Shown here piece by piece: positions 9,767 to 19,798 of a DNA stretch of 64,000 nt (the first letter of the stretch is position 1; every line of letters starts with the position of its first letter). The DNA lies in the NCBI RefSeq assembly GCF_009696575.1, contig NZ_VULQ01000004.1, positions 62,001 through 126,000 of the forward strand, in the 5' to 3' direction. The notes below the pieces were generated by a model. It was not told where the DNA came from. It saw nothing but the letters and a program-made list of their open reading frames with translations, and searched no databases. This DNA is from Anaerococcus porci (GTDB lineage Bacteria > Bacillota > Clostridia > Tissierellales > Peptoniphilaceae). A program made the position numbers and the translations under genes.

Positions 9767-10860
9767 AAAAAATAATATTAGTCTTTGGCACAAGACCAGA
9801 AGCAATAAAAATGTGTCCTTTAGTAAATGAACTGAAAAGCAGAAAAAAAGATTTTGAAACAATAGTGTGTGTAACAGGTCAACATAAAGAAATGCTAGAT
9901 CAAGTACTAGGAGTATTTAATGTAACACCCGATTATAATCTTCATATAATGAAACAAAAACAAAGTCTTTTTGATGTAACAATAAATATTCTAGATAGAA
10001 TAAAGGAAGTTTTAGAAAAAGAAAATCCCGATATAGTTCTAGTACATGGAGATACGTCTACAACTTTTGTAACAGCTTTAGCTTGTTTCTATCTACAAAT
10101 TCCAGTAGGACATGTTGAAGCAGGTTTAAGAACTTACAATAAATATTCTCCATATCCAGAAGAATTTAACAGACAGGCTGTTGGGATAATTTCAGATTTC
10201 AATTTTGCACCAACAGAGAGGGCAAAAGAAAACTTATTAAAAGAAGGTAAAGATCCTAAATATGTTTTTGTCACGGGAAATACTGTAATAGATGCATTAA
10301 AAACAACAGTAAGAAATGATTATAAAAACGAATATTTAGATTGGGCTTCTGATAGTAGACTGATACTTATAACAGCTCATAGAAGAGAAAATTTAGGAAA
10401 ACCTATGAGAAATATGTTTAGAGCAATAAGAAGAGTATTAGATGAACACGAAGATGTCAAAGCTATTTATCCAATTCATAAAAATCCTTTGGTAAGAGAA
10501 GCGGCTGAGGAAATCTTTGAAGATTTTGATAGACTAAAGATAATAGAGCCGCTTGATGTTGTTGATTTTCATAACTTCTGTGCAAATTCACACTTGATAC
10601 TTACAGATTCAGGTGGAATACAAGAAGAAGCACCAAGTCTTGGAGTACCAGTTCTTGTTATGAGAAATACTACTGAAAGACCAGAAGGTATAAAAGCTGG
10701 CACATTAAAATTAGTAGGAACAGAAGAAAAAAGTATTTATGATAATTTTAAACTTTTATTAGAAAACAAAGCTGAGTATAGAAAAATGTCTAAAGCGCAA
10801 AATCCATATGGAGATGGTACAGCTTCTTATAAAATAGCTAACATACTAAAGAATATTTAA
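9763..10860 (+). CDS. wecB: UDP-N-acetylglucosamine 2-epimerase (non-hydrolysing)
   Basis: Converts UDP-GlcNAc to UDP-ManNAc in the cytosol, supplying ManNAc or derived sugars to the capsule. At 365 residues it is the usual length. Diagnostic motifs: FGTRPEAIKMCPLV at the start, VHGDTSTTF, GHVEAGLRT, PEEFNRQ, TAHRRENLG, and DSGGIQEEAPSLGVPVLV. The ATGA overlap with the flippase stop implies coupling. By eye its codon use is less extremely AT-rich than the glycosyltransferase block before it, so it may mark the end of the strain-variable core. Confidence 0.95.
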   Translation: MKKIILVFGTRPEAIKMCPLVNELKSRKKDFETIVCVTGQHKEMLDQVLGVFNVTPDYNLHIMKQKQSLFDVTINILDRIKEVLEKENPDIVLVHGDTSTTFVTALACFYLQIPVGHVEAGLRTYNKYSPYPEEFNRQAVGIISDFNFAPTERAKENLLKEGKDPKYVFVTGNTVIDALKTTVRNDYKNEYLDWASDSRLILITAHRRENLGKPMRNMFRAIRRVLDEHEDVKAIYPIHKNPLVREAAEEIFEDFDRLKIIEPLDVVDFHNFCANSHLILTDSGGIQEEAPSLGVPVLVMRNTTERPEGIKAGTLKLVGTEEKSIYDNFKLLLENKAEYRKMSKAQNPYGDGTASYKIANILKNI

Positions 10861-10897
10861 ATATTTATCTTTCATTTAATTTATTAAGGAGATATTA

Positions 10898-11596
10898 ATG
10901 ATCGAACAAGAAATTGATTTATTAGAACTAGCAAAAAAGCTTAAAAAATATATTTTTGCTATTATAGCATTTGCTATATTAGTAGCTACACTTGTTTATG
11001 CTGGTTCAAAGTTCGTACTTACACCAAAGTATACTTCAAACACAACAATGATAGTAGGAAACACTAATAAAAACAACCAAGAAAATCCTCAACAAAACAA
11101 TGTAGATTATAGTCAGATTCAAGCAAATAGAGCTTTGGTTTCTACTTATTCTGAGATTGTAAAGTCTAGAGGAGTTGCAGAAAATGTTATTAAGAACTTA
11201 AATCTTGATATGGATTATCCTGATTTTGCTAAGAAGGTGTCTATTGAGCCAGTTAATGATACCCAAATTATATCAGTAAAGGTTATTGATACTATTCCTG
11301 AAAGGTCTATGGATATAGCTAATGAGACATCTAAAATTTTTAAAGAGTCCATAACTGAGATTATGAAGGTTGATAATGTTCAAATCCTTGACAAGGCTAC
11401 CTTACCTAAGGAACCATCATCACCCAACATTATGAAAAATACTGCCATAGGACTTGTTTTAGGTTTTCTTATAGGTCTTACAATAGCAATTTTTAAAGAA
11501 TTATCAGATACAAGTATCAAAACTACAGATGATATTAGAGAAAAGTTTGATATACCAGTTTTGGGTATGATACCTGATAAGAGTATAGAAAAATAG
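10898..11596 (+). CDS. Wzz/CpsC-type chain-length regulator and kinase modulator
   Basis: A 232-residue membrane protein with two helices (about residues 18-40 and 178-198) around an extracellular loop, and the PKEPSSPN proline-rich motif before the second helix. This matches CpsC/YveK modulators that activate the partner tyrosine kinase and set polymer length. AAGGAGATATTA before the ATG gives a strong ribosome binding site. It is followed within 9 bp by the kinase and then the phosphatase, the usual CpsC-CpsD-CpsB set. Here that set lies at the 3' end of the operon. Confidence 0.92.
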   Translation: MIEQEIDLLELAKKLKKYIFAIIAFAILVATLVYAGSKFVLTPKYTSNTTMIVGNTNKNNQENPQQNNVDYSQIQANRALVSTYSEIVKSRGVAENVIKNLNLDMDYPDFAKKVSIEPVNDTQIISVKVIDTIPERSMDIANETSKIFKESITEIMKVDNVQILDKATLPKEPSSPNIMKNTAIGLVLGFLIGLTIAIFKELSDTSIKTTDDIREKFDIPVLGMIPDKSIEK

Positions 11597-11605
11597 GAGT
11601 TTTAT

Positions 11606-12259
11606 ATGAGTGATAAGAATAATTACTACACTTCCTCAGTCTACAATGAGGCTATTCGTTCTGTTAGAACTAATATACAATTTTCAGATATAGATAATAA
11701 AAATAGGATTTTTGCTATAACTTCTTCCAAGCCTAGTGAGGGTAAGACTACTGTAATTTATGATTTAGCCAAGTCCTTTGCCCAAAATGGGGACAAGGTT
11801 GCCCTTCTTGATTTTGACCTTAGAGCTCCTAAGGTTGGTAAGGTTTCTGGTATAGAGACCAACATGGGTGTAACTAATGTTATAACAGGAAAAGTCAGTT
11901 TAGATAAGGCGCTTATTAAGGATCAATATGAAGATAATTTATTTGTTTTATTGTCTGGTCCTGTTCCACCAAATCCTACAGAAATTTTAGCATCAGATCA
12001 TGTTAAAGAGCTTGTTAGATTATTAAATGGGCAATTTGATTATGTTTTTATAGATACACCACCTGTCGGACTTTTTACTGATGCATCTATTGTATCTACC
12101 TTGTGTGATGGGGTAATCTTTGCTATTAAGTCTAATGATACTAAAATTGATGAAGTTAATCATGCCTTGGATAATCTTAAAAAAGTAAACGCTAAAATAA
12201 TTGGGGCGGTTTTGACTTTTGCTGATGTAAAGGAATCATCTTATAAGGGATATTATTAA
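11606..12259 (+). CDS. cpsD: CpsD-type bacterial tyrosine autokinase
   Basis: A 217-residue BY-kinase. Walker A is SSKPSEGKTTV near residues 38-48, Walker A' is LLDFDLRAPK, and Walker B is VFIDTPP. The C-terminus ends in a short tyrosine cluster (SSYKGYY, three tyrosines), the site expected to be autophosphorylated and reversed by the phosphatase encoded next. It is a separate cytosolic protein needing the upstream membrane modulator, as in Gram-positive systems. The tyrosine tail is short compared with many homologues. Confidence 0.93.
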   Translation: MSDKNNYYTSSVYNEAIRSVRTNIQFSDIDNKNRIFAITSSKPSEGKTTVIYDLAKSFAQNGDKVALLDFDLRAPKVGKVSGIETNMGVTNVITGKVSLDKALIKDQYEDNLFVLLSGPVPPNPTEILASDHVKELVRLLNGQFDYVFIDTPPVGLFTDASIVSTLCDGVIFAIKSNDTKIDEVNHALDNLKKVNAKIIGAVLTFADVKESSYKGYY

Positions 12260-12260
12260 A

Positions 12261-13040
12261 ATGATTGATATACACAATCATATAGTCTATGGTGTTGACG
12301 ATGGGTCAAAAAGTCTTGATGAAAGCCTTAAGATGGTCGATATTTTTATGGAAAATGGCTTTACCGATATTATTGCCACAAGCCACTACGATCCAGGAAG
12401 GTACATGGTAAAGGCAAGTGAAATAAATGATAAGGTTAAAGTTTTAAATGAAGAGGTAAAAAAAAGAGGTCTTGATTTTAAAATTTATAGGGGACATGAA
12501 ATTCAAATTCAGCCAGATTCTTTAAAAAAGATAAAAGAAGGTAAGCTTTTAAAGTTAAATGATTCTAGATATATTCTTTTAGAGCTTTCATTTTTAAATA
12601 AGCCTACTTTTTTAAAAGATTTAATCTACAATATAGAGCTTGAGGGTCTTATTCCAATTATAGCTCATGCAGAAAGGTATCCTTATGTAGAAAAAAACAT
12701 AGACTATCTTTTAGAATTTATAAAGATGGGTGCCTTGATTCAGGCTAATTATTCTTCTATAAGGTCACATAGGGATACTTTGACAGAGTTGTTGATGAGA
12801 AATATGGTTCATATTTTGGCTACAGACAGCCACCAAGCAGTGTGGAGGTCTCCAAATATTGGTGATTATAAAAAAGAAATAGCCGATATAATAGGTGATG
12901 AAAAGTTAGAGGTTTTATCAACTATGAATCCTAAGAAGGTTTTAGAAGATGAATTTCTTTCAAGCTCTTATGACCATATTATAAAGGCGGAAGACAAGCC
13001 AAAAAAGAGATCTATTTTTAGTTTTTGGAGAAAGAAATGA
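12261..13040 (+). CDS. cpsB: CpsB/Wzb-type PHP-domain protein tyrosine phosphatase
   Basis: A 259-residue PHP-fold metal-dependent phosphatase. Metal-binding motifs visible in order: DIHNHIVYGVDDGS at the N-terminus, RGHEIQI, HAERYP, and ATDSHQ near the C-terminal third. It would remove phosphate from the CpsD tyrosine tail and so tune capsule length. The tail beyond the domain is basic (KPKKRSIFSFWRKK). It begins 1 bp after the kinase stop, and its own stop overlaps the next ATG. Confidence 0.93.
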   Translation: MIDIHNHIVYGVDDGSKSLDESLKMVDIFMENGFTDIIATSHYDPGRYMVKASEINDKVKVLNEEVKKRGLDFKIYRGHEIQIQPDSLKKIKEGKLLKLNDSRYILLELSFLNKPTFLKDLIYNIELEGLIPIIAHAERYPYVEKNIDYLLEFIKMGALIQANYSSIRSHRDTLTELLMRNMVHILATDSHQAVWRSPNIGDYKKEIADIIGDEKLEVLSTMNPKKVLEDEFLSSSYDHIIKAEDKPKKRSIFSFWRKK

Positions 13041-13450
13041 ATTTAAAAAAAGTAATCCTATCTCTTTTTCTAATTATAATTCTTGCTTCTTGTAGTAAAA
13101 AGGAAGAGTCTTATGAAAAAAGAGATGTAAAAATCGATTCGGTTTTTGATAATGTTAATTTAAGTAAAGAAGATAAAAAAGATAATGAAGCTAAAGAAGA
13201 TTTAAAAGAAGATTCTAATAAAGTAGCAGAAAATCAAGATAAGGCTGATGAAAGCACTGTGGCTAGGACTAATGCAGAGGTAAACTTAAGAGAGTCTCCT
13301 ACAACAAAAGAGGATAATTTTATAACTTCTTTACCAAATAATGCAGAAGTAAATATTCTAGAAGAAGTTCAAGCCAATGGTGAAGCTTGGCTTAAGATTT
13401 CCTATAGGGGTAGGGAAGGCTTTGTAAAAAGTGATTTTGTAAATAGATAG
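13037..13450 (+). CDS. SH3-domain lipoprotein
   Basis: A predicted lipoprotein of 137 residues. The signal peptide is followed by the lipobox LASC, then a charged low-complexity linker and a C-terminal bacterial SH3 (SH3b) domain (NAEVNLRESPTTKED to GREGFVKSDFVNR). SH3b domains usually bind cell-wall peptides. I chose the ATG at 13037 after GGAGAAAG rather than a TTG at 13025; it overlaps the phosphatase stop as ATGA. As the last gene of the operon it may act in the wall where capsule is attached, but that role is inference. Confidence 0.82.
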   Translation: MNLKKVILSLFLIIILASCSKKEESYEKRDVKIDSVFDNVNLSKEDKKDNEAKEDLKEDSNKVAENQDKADESTVARTNAEVNLRESPTTKEDNFITSLPNNAEVNILEEVQANGEAWLKISYRGREGFVKSDFVNR

Positions 13451-13883
13451 TTTTTGCCCTGGTAAAATATGAATATATTGTAGCTTAATTTTATAAATTT
13501 ATCCATATATTATAGCTTATATATATTTTGATTTATACCAAGATATTGTTTTTTTATAAAATTTAATATATGTTTTTGATGAGAGGGATTGTTTTAGATT
13601 TTCATAGCTAAAGAGAATATCGACTATCAAATCATCTTCTACATAGTCCTTATTTTGACAATTTCTCTTATATAGGAATTTTCTATAAAACTATATATAA
13701 CTTAGACTTGATCCTTTATGCACTATTATTAGCTTATTCAGCTATCAGTCAGTTAAAGATTTGGATTTTTTTAAATATCCAAAGATATCTGTTATTAGGC
13801 TCTGTGCTCTTGTTAGAAATCATTTTTGCTTACTCTTTTAAAATATTGTCTTGTAATTAATAGTAACATCTATAAGTAAATTT
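13451..13883. other. Non-coding gap between the capsule operon and carB
   Basis: No gene could be supported. A stop-free stretch on the + strand from about 13610 to 13860 would give a hydrophobic segment, but it lacks an ATG start, a ribosome binding site and any recognisable motif. It may be a decayed gene or chance. Confidence 0.4.
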
Positions 13884-13909
13884 AAAACCCGGTTTAATCC
13901 GGGTTTTTT
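13884..13909. terminator. Bidirectional intrinsic terminator
   Basis: A 9-bp stem, AAAACCCGG paired with CCGGGTTTT, with a TTTAAT loop and T-rich tails on both strands. It sits between the convergent capsule operon and carB and can end both transcripts. Confidence 0.9.
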
Positions 13910-13917
13910 ATGTGGTC

Positions 13918-16900
13918 TTATTTGCCTAATTCTGATATTTCATATACGCCTATGTCTTTTTGGTCAAAGTCTTTTGCCTCTACTCTTAACCTTGCTTTTA
14001 TTGTATCAAGACTTGTTATAGTTTCTATACCATGTTCTATGGCAGCTCTTCTTATTTTGAAACCATCTCTTTGGCTATCTCCACCCTTGGTCGGGGTATT
14101 TATTATTATATCAAGCTTTCCTTCTTTGATAAGGTCTAGTATATCTTTTTTATCTTGGTCTATTTTTGCTACAGTTTTAGTTTCTATACCATTTTTATTT
14201 AAGAATTTAGCAGTATTTTCTGTAGCTATAAATGAATAACCCAATTCTTTCATTATTTTTGCGATTTCAAGAAATTCTTCTTTGTCAGAGTTTTTGATTG
14301 AAGCGAGAACTTTTTTATGATTTTTGCTTATAGGTTCACCACTTGCTTCATAACCCTTAAAAAGGGCTTCATCTATGTCTTTTCCTATACCTAGAACTTC
14401 CCCTGTTGATTTCATTTCAGGTCCTAGAGAAATTTCTACACGATTGAGCTTGTTTAGGGAAAAAACTGGGACCTTTACACAGGTCATCTTGCTTTCTTTG
14501 TAGATTCCTGTACCATATCCTAGGTTTTTTAGTTTATCACCAAGCATTATTTTTGTTGCTATATCAACTATTGGTACTGTTGATACCTTTGATATGTAGG
14601 GAACAGTTCTAGATGCTCGTGGATTTACTTCAATAATATAAAGATCGTCTTTGTATTCTATAAATTGTATATTTATCATTCCCTTAACATTAAGCTCTCT
14701 GGCAATTTTTTTAGTATAGTCGTAGATTTTTTCTTTTATTTTATCAGAGATATTGATTGATGGATGGATTGAGGTTGAGTCTCCAGAATGTACCCCCGCC
14801 CTTTCTAAGTGCTCCATTATTCCTGGAATAAGAAAATCTTCACCATCTGATATAGCATCTACTTCTATTTCACGACCTATGAGGTATTTGTCTATAAGTA
14901 CTGTATTTTCCTTATCTCTCTTGAATGCTTCATTTAGGTATTGTTCTAGTATATTTTTTTCATAGCTTATTTCCATTCCTTGTCCACCAAGAACATATGA
15001 TGGTCTTATTAGGACTGGATAGCCTAGTCTTTCTGCAAAATTGAGACCTTCTTCAACGCTTGTAACTCCTGCTCCCTTTGGCCTATTGATATCAAGTTTT
15101 TCAAGAAGTCTTTCAAATTTTTTCCTATCTTCTGCCCTGTCTATAATATCAAAGCCTGTTCCTATAATGTTGATGTGATGTCTGTCTAAGTTTTTAGCAA
15201 GTTTTATGGCAGTTTGTCCACCAAAGGCGAGGATAACTCCTTCTGGATTTTCTTTTTTTATGATATTAATAACATCTTCATCTGTAAGCGGCTCAAAGTA
15301 AAGTTTGTCTGATGTATCAAAGTCTGTAGATACTGTCTCTGGATTATTGTTAATAGTTATTGTTTCAATTCCCATTTTGATTAAAGTTTTTATAGCATGA
15401 ACTGAACAATAGTCAAACTCTATACCTTGTCCAATCCTTATAGGACCTGATCCTATTACTATTACTTTTCTCTTATCAGATATTTCAGACTCATCTTTAC
15501 CTACATATGATGAGTATATGTATTGGCCATTTTTCCTAAAGGCTGATACATCAAGTTTCCTGTATTTTGGATAGATTTTATTTTCTTTTTTTATTTTTGC
15601 TATATCGTGACTGTGGCAGCCTATAAGCCTTGCTATTGTTTTATCAGAAAAACCATCTTCCTTTAATTTTCTTAAATATTTACTATCAAGGTCTTCTAGG
15701 CATAGTTTTCTAAGTTTTTCTTCATCATCGATGATTTCTTTTATAAGCTTAAGAAAGTAGTTTTCAATTCTTGTTATATCATGTACTTCTTCTATACTGT
15801 GACCACGTCGGATAAACTCTGCAAGGTCAAAGAGTCTTTCATCATCAGGATTTTGCATCCTTGATATAAGCTCTTGATCTGATTTTTCTTTTGAAAACTC
15901 TGATTCAAGAGAGGTTTTTCCTATTTCAAGACTTCTAATTCCCTTAAGAAGGGCTTCCTTGAAGTTGTGTCCAATTGCCATAACTTCACCAGTTGCCATC
16001 ATCTTTGTACCGAGTTTTCTCTTTGCATTTTTGAACTTATCAAATGCCCATTTTGGAATTTTAACTACTACATAGTCACATTTTGGTTCATAATTTCCAA
16101 GTGGCTTTCCAGTAGTTTCATTTAAGATATCAGAAAAGTTAAGACCAAGGGCAATCTTTGTAGCAACCTTTGCTATAGGATATCCTACAGCCTTACTGGC
16201 AAGGGAAGATGAGCGAGAAACTCTTGGATTTATTTCGATTACTGCATATTCATCATTTTCCCTGTTGTAGGCAAGTTGTACATTGCATGCACCTTTTACA
16301 CCAATTGCCTCTACTATATCTAAAGATGCCCTTTTGAGTTTATCTACGATTTCTCTTTTAAGACTTTGACAAGGAGCAACTACTATAGAATCTCCTGTAT
16401 GTACTCCAACAGGATCAACATTTTCCATATCACAAACTACAATTTTTTGACCTATATTGTCTCTTAAAACTTCAAACTCTATCTCAAGCCAACCTTTAAT
16501 GGATTTTTCTATTAAGCATTCTGTAATAGGGGAAAGGGAAAGGCCAAGGGATAGGACTTCCCTTAATTCTTCTTCGTTATTTGCAAATCCACCACCAGTT
16601 CCACCTAGGGTATAGGCTGGTCTTATAACTACAGGATAGCCGATTTTTTTGGCTAATTTTACACCTTCATCAAGCTTATGACAAATCTCAGATGAGATAA
16701 GAGGTTGACCAATTTCTGACATAGTTTGTCTGAATAGGTCCCTATCTTCCCCTTTTTCTATAGCTTTAATATCAGTTCCAATAACCTTAATCCCATACTT
16801 GTCAAGGATTCCATTTTCATTAAGCTTAAGTGTCATATTGAGAGAAGTTTGTCCTCCCATTGTGGCTATAATTGAATCAGGTCTTTCAATTTCTATAATC

Positions 16901-17127
16901 TTTTCTACACTTCTAAGGGTGATAGGTTCTATATAGGTTTTGTCAGCAACATTTGGGTCAGTCATTATAGTAGCAGGATTTGAGTTTATGAGAACAGTTT
17001 CAACTCCACATGCTTTCAAAGTCTCACAGGCTTGGGTTCCTGAGTAATCAAACTCGGCTGCTTGTCCTATGATAATTGGACCTGAACCTATAACTAGGGT
17101 CTTTTTTACTGAAAATTCTTTGGACAT
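13918..17127 (-). CDS. carB: Carbamoyl-phosphate synthase large subunit
   Basis: Makes carbamoyl phosphate from ammonia (from the CarA glutaminase), bicarbonate and two ATP, for pyrimidine and arginine synthesis. Its 1069 residues are the normal length. Two homologous halves each begin with a GSGPI(I/R)IGQ(A/G)xEFDY motif (near residues 14 and 560) followed by an ATP-grasp domain ([12 protein letters not shown] and [12 protein letters not shown]). The C-terminal ~130 residues are the MGS-like allosteric domain. AGAAGGAG precedes the ATG. No carA lies in the window, so the small subunit must be elsewhere or be the unseen partner of a different locus. Confidence 0.97.
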   Translation of the reverse strand: MSKEFSVKKTLVIGSGPIIIGQAAEFDYSGTQACETLKACGVETVLINSNPATIMTDPNVADKTYIEPITLRSVEKIIEIERPDSIIATMGGQTSLNMTLKLNENGILDKYGIKVIGTDIKAIEKGEDRDLFRQTMSEIGQPLISSEICHKLDEGVKLAKKIGYPVVIRPAYTLGGTGGGFANNEEELREVLSLGLSLSPITECLIEKSIKGWLEIEFEVLRDNIGQKIVVCDMENVDPVGVHTGDSIVVAPCQSLKREIVDKLKRASLDIVEAIGVKGACNVQLAYNRENDEYAVIEINPRVSRSSSLASKAVGYPIAKVATKIALGLNFSDILNETTGKPLGNYEPKCDYVVVKIPKWAFDKFKNAKRKLGTKMMATGEVMAIGHNFKEALLKGIRSLEIGKTSLESEFSKEKSDQELISRMQNPDDERLFDLAEFIRRGHSIEEVHDITRIENYFLKLIKEIIDDEEKLRKLCLEDLDSKYLRKLKEDGFSDKTIARLIGCHSHDIAKIKKENKIYPKYRKLDVSAFRKNGQYIYSSYVGKDESEISDKRKVIVIGSGPIRIGQGIEFDYCSVHAIKTLIKMGIETITINNNPETVSTDFDTSDKLYFEPLTDEDVINIIKKENPEGVILAFGGQTAIKLAKNLDRHHINIIGTGFDIIDRAEDRKKFERLLEKLDINRPKGAGVTSVEEGLNFAERLGYPVLIRPSYVLGGQGMEISYEKNILEQYLNEAFKRDKENTVLIDKYLIGREIEVDAISDGEDFLIPGIMEHLERAGVHSGDSTSIHPSINISDKIKEKIYDYTKKIARELNVKGMINIQFIEYKDDLYIIEVNPRASRTVPYISKVSTVPIVDIATKIMLGDKLKNLGYGTGIYKESKMTCVKVPVFSLNKLNRVEISLGPEMKSTGEVLGIGKDIDEALFKGYEASGEPISKNHKKVLASIKNSDKEEFLEIAKIMKELGYSFIATENTAKFLNKNGIETKTVAKIDQDKKDILDLIKEGKLDIIINTPTKGGDSQRDGFKIRRAAIEHGIETITSLDTIKARLRVEAKDFDQKDIGVYEISELGK

Positions 17128-17735
17128 ATTAACTCCTTCTTATTTTCGAGAAATACAATTTTTCCTTAAAATTGGGCAAAAAAATTTTGCGATTAACTAG
17201 AAGTAAGTAAAAAAATTTACATACTATTAAAAATAGGCAAAAAAAATTTGTAAGAAAGCCTAGCAAATATGGGCAAAACTTTCCTTTTCAAACTTTTAAT
17301 TTATTTTCTTAATAATTAAAACACTTTTTAAAAGATAAATCAAGAAAAAATTTAAATTTATTTAGAAATACAATATTTCGAATATGATATGTAAAATATC
17401 ACTTTAATCTAATATCTTTAACAAGTTTATCAAAAATAAACAAATAAAACTTTGTTTATATTTTAATAAAGCTTTAATTGAGAGAGGTAAAAACTTTAAA
17501 ATTGTATAGCCTTAGATTTTGTATAATTTAGTAAAGATATTTTTAGAATTAAAACCTGCAAAATATTTTCAATATAATAATCTGAAAATTTATTATTAGC
17601 TTATATATTTTTAATATTTATTATATATTTTATATAATTTTAATTATCTTAAAAAATATATTGTATAGCTAAGAAAAGTTAATTTTTAACAATGTTATCA
17701 AATTGACATTAAAATACTGTAAGATAAAAATAATG
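17128..17735. other. Long divergent intergenic region with GGCAAAA repeats
   Basis: No gene seen. The segment is very AT-rich and lies between divergent carB and the alcohol dehydrogenase gene. Three similar copies of a GGGCAAAA/AGGCAAAA motif occur near 17174, 17236 and 17272 on the + strand, all within 150 bp upstream of carB. A palindrome GTTAATTTTTAAC is at 17678-17690. Confidence 0.5.
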
Positions 17736-17763
17736 TTGACAAAAATATACAAAGATATATAAT
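17736..17763 (+). promoter_or_regulatory. Sigma-A-type promoter of the alcohol dehydrogenase gene
   Basis: TTGACA (17736-17741) and TATAAT (17758-17763) are separated by 16 bp, close to the consensus for a vegetative promoter. Transcription would start near 17770. Confidence 0.85.
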
Positions 17764-17770
17764 AACTGTA

Positions 17771-17788
17771 GTGATAAAATATTAACAA
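17771..17788. promoter_or_regulatory. Candidate Rex operator
   Basis: GTGATAAAATATTAACAA matches the clostridial Rex consensus TTGTTAAnnnnTTAACAA at 12 of 14 defined positions, with a perfect right half. It lies at the expected transcription start, between the -10 box and the ribosome binding site, where a bound repressor would block transcription. Rex senses NADH/NAD+ and commonly controls alcohol dehydrogenases. No Rex gene is in the window, so this is inferred from the site alone. Confidence 0.65.
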
Positions 17789-17811
17789 ATAAAATACATA
17801 TGGAGGAGTAT

Positions 17812-18966
17812 ATGACTTATAGTACATTTCAAGTACCTAGAACTATTGTTCATGGAGTAGATTGTCTAGAATACCTCAAAAACTTAGAAGGAAAGAAGGC
17901 AGTTCTTGTTACAGGTGGATCTTCAATGAAAAGATTCGGATTTTTAGATAAGGCAAAGGCTTATCTTGAAGAAGGTGGATTTGAAGTTTTAATTATTGAT
18001 GGAGTGGAACCAGATCCATCAGTTAAAACTTGTCTTGAAGGTGGAAAGAAGATGGAAGAGTTTGGCCCTGATTGGATAATTCCTATAGGTGGAGGCTCTG
18101 CTATGGATGCTGCTAAAGCTATGTGGATTTTCTATGAACATCCTGGATATAGTTTCGAAAAGCTTGCAAACTTTGACAACCCACCACTTAGAACTAAGGC
18201 AAGAATGGCTTGCATCCCATCAACATCAGGAACAGCTTCAGAGATTACAGCTTTTTCAGTTATTACTGATACAGAAAATGAAATCAAATACCCATTAGTA
18301 CATCCAGACTTTGTACCTGATGTAGCAATTTGTGATCCAATTATAGCAAGTAAAATGCCTCCAAAGATTACAGCTCAAACAGGTATGGATGTTATGACTC
18401 ATGCAGTTGAGGCCTTCGTATCTACAAGTGCAGATGACTATTCATCACCACTAGCTATAAGGGCAATTGAACTTGTTTTTGAAAATCTTAAAAAAGCTTA
18501 TGACAATGGAGAAGATCTTGATGCAAGGGAGAAGATGCATGATGCATCAACTATAGCTGGTATGGCATTTTCTAATGCATCCCTTGGTATAGTTCACTCT
18601 ATGGCTCACAAAATTGGTGGAATCTTCCACTTAACACATGGTGAAGCTAATGCAATAATGCTTCCATACATCATTGACTACAATAGAAAATCTACAGATA
18701 GATATGATGTGATTGAGAAAATTCTTGGTATAGATGATCTTGCAGAAGAAATTAGAAAATTAAACAAGGCTGTTGGAATCTCAGCAAATATAAAAGATGG
18801 CAAAAATACTATAATAAAGGAAAATGAATTTTTAGAAGTACTTGATAAAATGAGTGAAAATGCCTTTAAAGATGCATGTACCCTAACAAATCCTAGAGAA
18901 ACTTCAGCAGAAGATATTAAGAAGATTTACGAAGCTTCATACTACGGAAAAGAAATAGACTTCTAA
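17812..18966 (+). CDS. Iron-containing alcohol dehydrogenase
   Basis: A group III (Fe-dependent) alcohol dehydrogenase of 384 residues, reducing an aldehyde to an alcohol with NAD(P)H during fermentation. The nucleotide-binding GGGS is at residues 93-96 and the PSTSGTASE motif follows near 136. Metal ligands predicted by family alignment are Asp193, His197, His262 and His276 (GMDVMTHAVE and GIVHSMAHK ... LTHGEANA). I chose the ATG at 17812 because GGAGGAG lies directly before it; an in-frame ATG at 17800 would put that site inside the gene. The exact substrate (ethanol, butanol, propanediol) is not readable. Confidence 0.92.
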   Translation: MTYSTFQVPRTIVHGVDCLEYLKNLEGKKAVLVTGGSSMKRFGFLDKAKAYLEEGGFEVLIIDGVEPDPSVKTCLEGGKKMEEFGPDWIIPIGGGSAMDAAKAMWIFYEHPGYSFEKLANFDNPPLRTKARMACIPSTSGTASEITAFSVITDTENEIKYPLVHPDFVPDVAICDPIIASKMPPKITAQTGMDVMTHAVEAFVSTSADDYSSPLAIRAIELVFENLKKAYDNGEDLDAREKMHDASTIAGMAFSNASLGIVHSMAHKIGGIFHLTHGEANAIMLPYIIDYNRKSTDRYDVIEKILGIDDLAEEIRKLNKAVGISANIKDGKNTIIKENEFLEVLDKMSENAFKDACTLTNPRETSAEDIKKIYEASYYGKEIDF

Positions 18967-19016
18967 ATCCAAAAAATACTTAATATACTAATATAAAACC
19001 TAATAAAATCGATATA

Positions 19017-19041
19017 AAAACCGGGCGCCACCCGGTTTTTT
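19017..19041 (+). terminator. Intrinsic terminator after the alcohol dehydrogenase
   Basis: AAAACCGGG and CCCGGTTTT pair around a CGCCA loop, followed by a run of T. It lies 50 bp after the stop codon. Confidence 0.92.
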
Positions 19042-19232
19042 GTGTAAGGAGTCAATACAAAAATTATTGTTATATTAAATTTTATTGTTTTTTTGAAAAT
19101 TAAGCGAGAAATTTACGTTTATAATATAAAAACTAAAGAATAAACTAAAGATATCTAGAATTTTTAATTTATATGGGTATATTTATTCTATAAATTTAAA
19201 AAAAACATAGAAAATTAAATAGAGTATATATT
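19042..19232. other. AT-rich spacer without features
   Basis: No gene, promoter or repeat could be supported. Confidence 0.4.
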
Positions 19233-19707
19233 ATGGATTATATTTATAAAATATACTATCAAGATAGAAATAAATATAAGATGTATATAAAAATAGGGTA
19301 AATAACGAATTATCTTTTCTTACTGATCTTTCTATACTTCATAAAAATCATGCCAAATCAAATGTATATTTTTTGCCTAATATTAACACATGGAATAATC
19401 TAGAAAAGATTAGAGAAAATGATAATATTCTTATAAATATTAAAATGAATTCCCAAGTCATGTACATGAGTCACTTATTATAGATGCTATATCTAGTGAA
19501 CTTCAAAGACTTCTTCTTATTGGATTCATACCAAACGCTATATATTTATATAACCTTGAAATTACAAGAAATGAAATTATTGATATTTTGAAAAAAGAAA
19601 GATACCCAGTAAGTAGAATAAAAAAGGTCTTGATAAATTAGTAAATTTAGGATATATAAGCGTGGTGAGAAAAAGACCGTTATCATATATATAATTATGA
19701 TTAGATT
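19233..19707 (+). pseudogene. Frameshifted remnant of an unrecognised protein, possibly with a winged-helix C-terminus
   Basis: Pieces of coding-like sequence continue across at least three frame changes. An ATG at 19233 opens MDYIYKIYYQDRNKY; a second frame from about 19298 gives VNNELSFLTDLSILHKN to about 19460; a third gives HESLIIDAISSELQRLLLIG to about 19620; a fourth gives GLDKLVNLGYISVVRKRP. The last two joined resemble a helix-turn-helix with wing (EIIDILKKERYPVSRIKKGLDKLVNLGYISVV is the kind of pattern; split here by a frame change). No intact reading frame remains. The family is not recognised. Confidence 0.5.
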
Positions 19708-19747
19708 AGCAAAAGGGATAGCATTATACCTTTTGCTATTTTATTTT
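19708..19747 (+). terminator. Intrinsic terminator upstream of tyrS
   Basis: AGCAAAAGG (19708-19716) pairs with CCTTTTGCT (19729-19737), followed by ATTTTATTTT. It isolates the tyrS transcription unit from the broken gene upstream. Confidence 0.75.
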
Positions 19748-19763
19748 AAAATGTTTAGACTAG

Positions 19764-19792
19764 TTGATAAATTAAGAATAAGCGTGTATAAT
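19764..19792 (+). promoter_or_regulatory. Promoter of the tyrS leader
   Basis: TTGATA (19764-19769) and TATAAT (19787-19792) are separated by 17 bp, with TG upstream of the -10 box (GTGTATAAT). Transcription should start near 19799. Confidence 0.85.
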
Positions 19793-19798
19793 ACAAAA

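Noticed and set aside
13610-13860. Hydrophobic open frame in the gap after the capsule operon
   Set aside because: No ATG start, no ribosome binding site and no recognisable family; AT-rich sequence often gives such frames.
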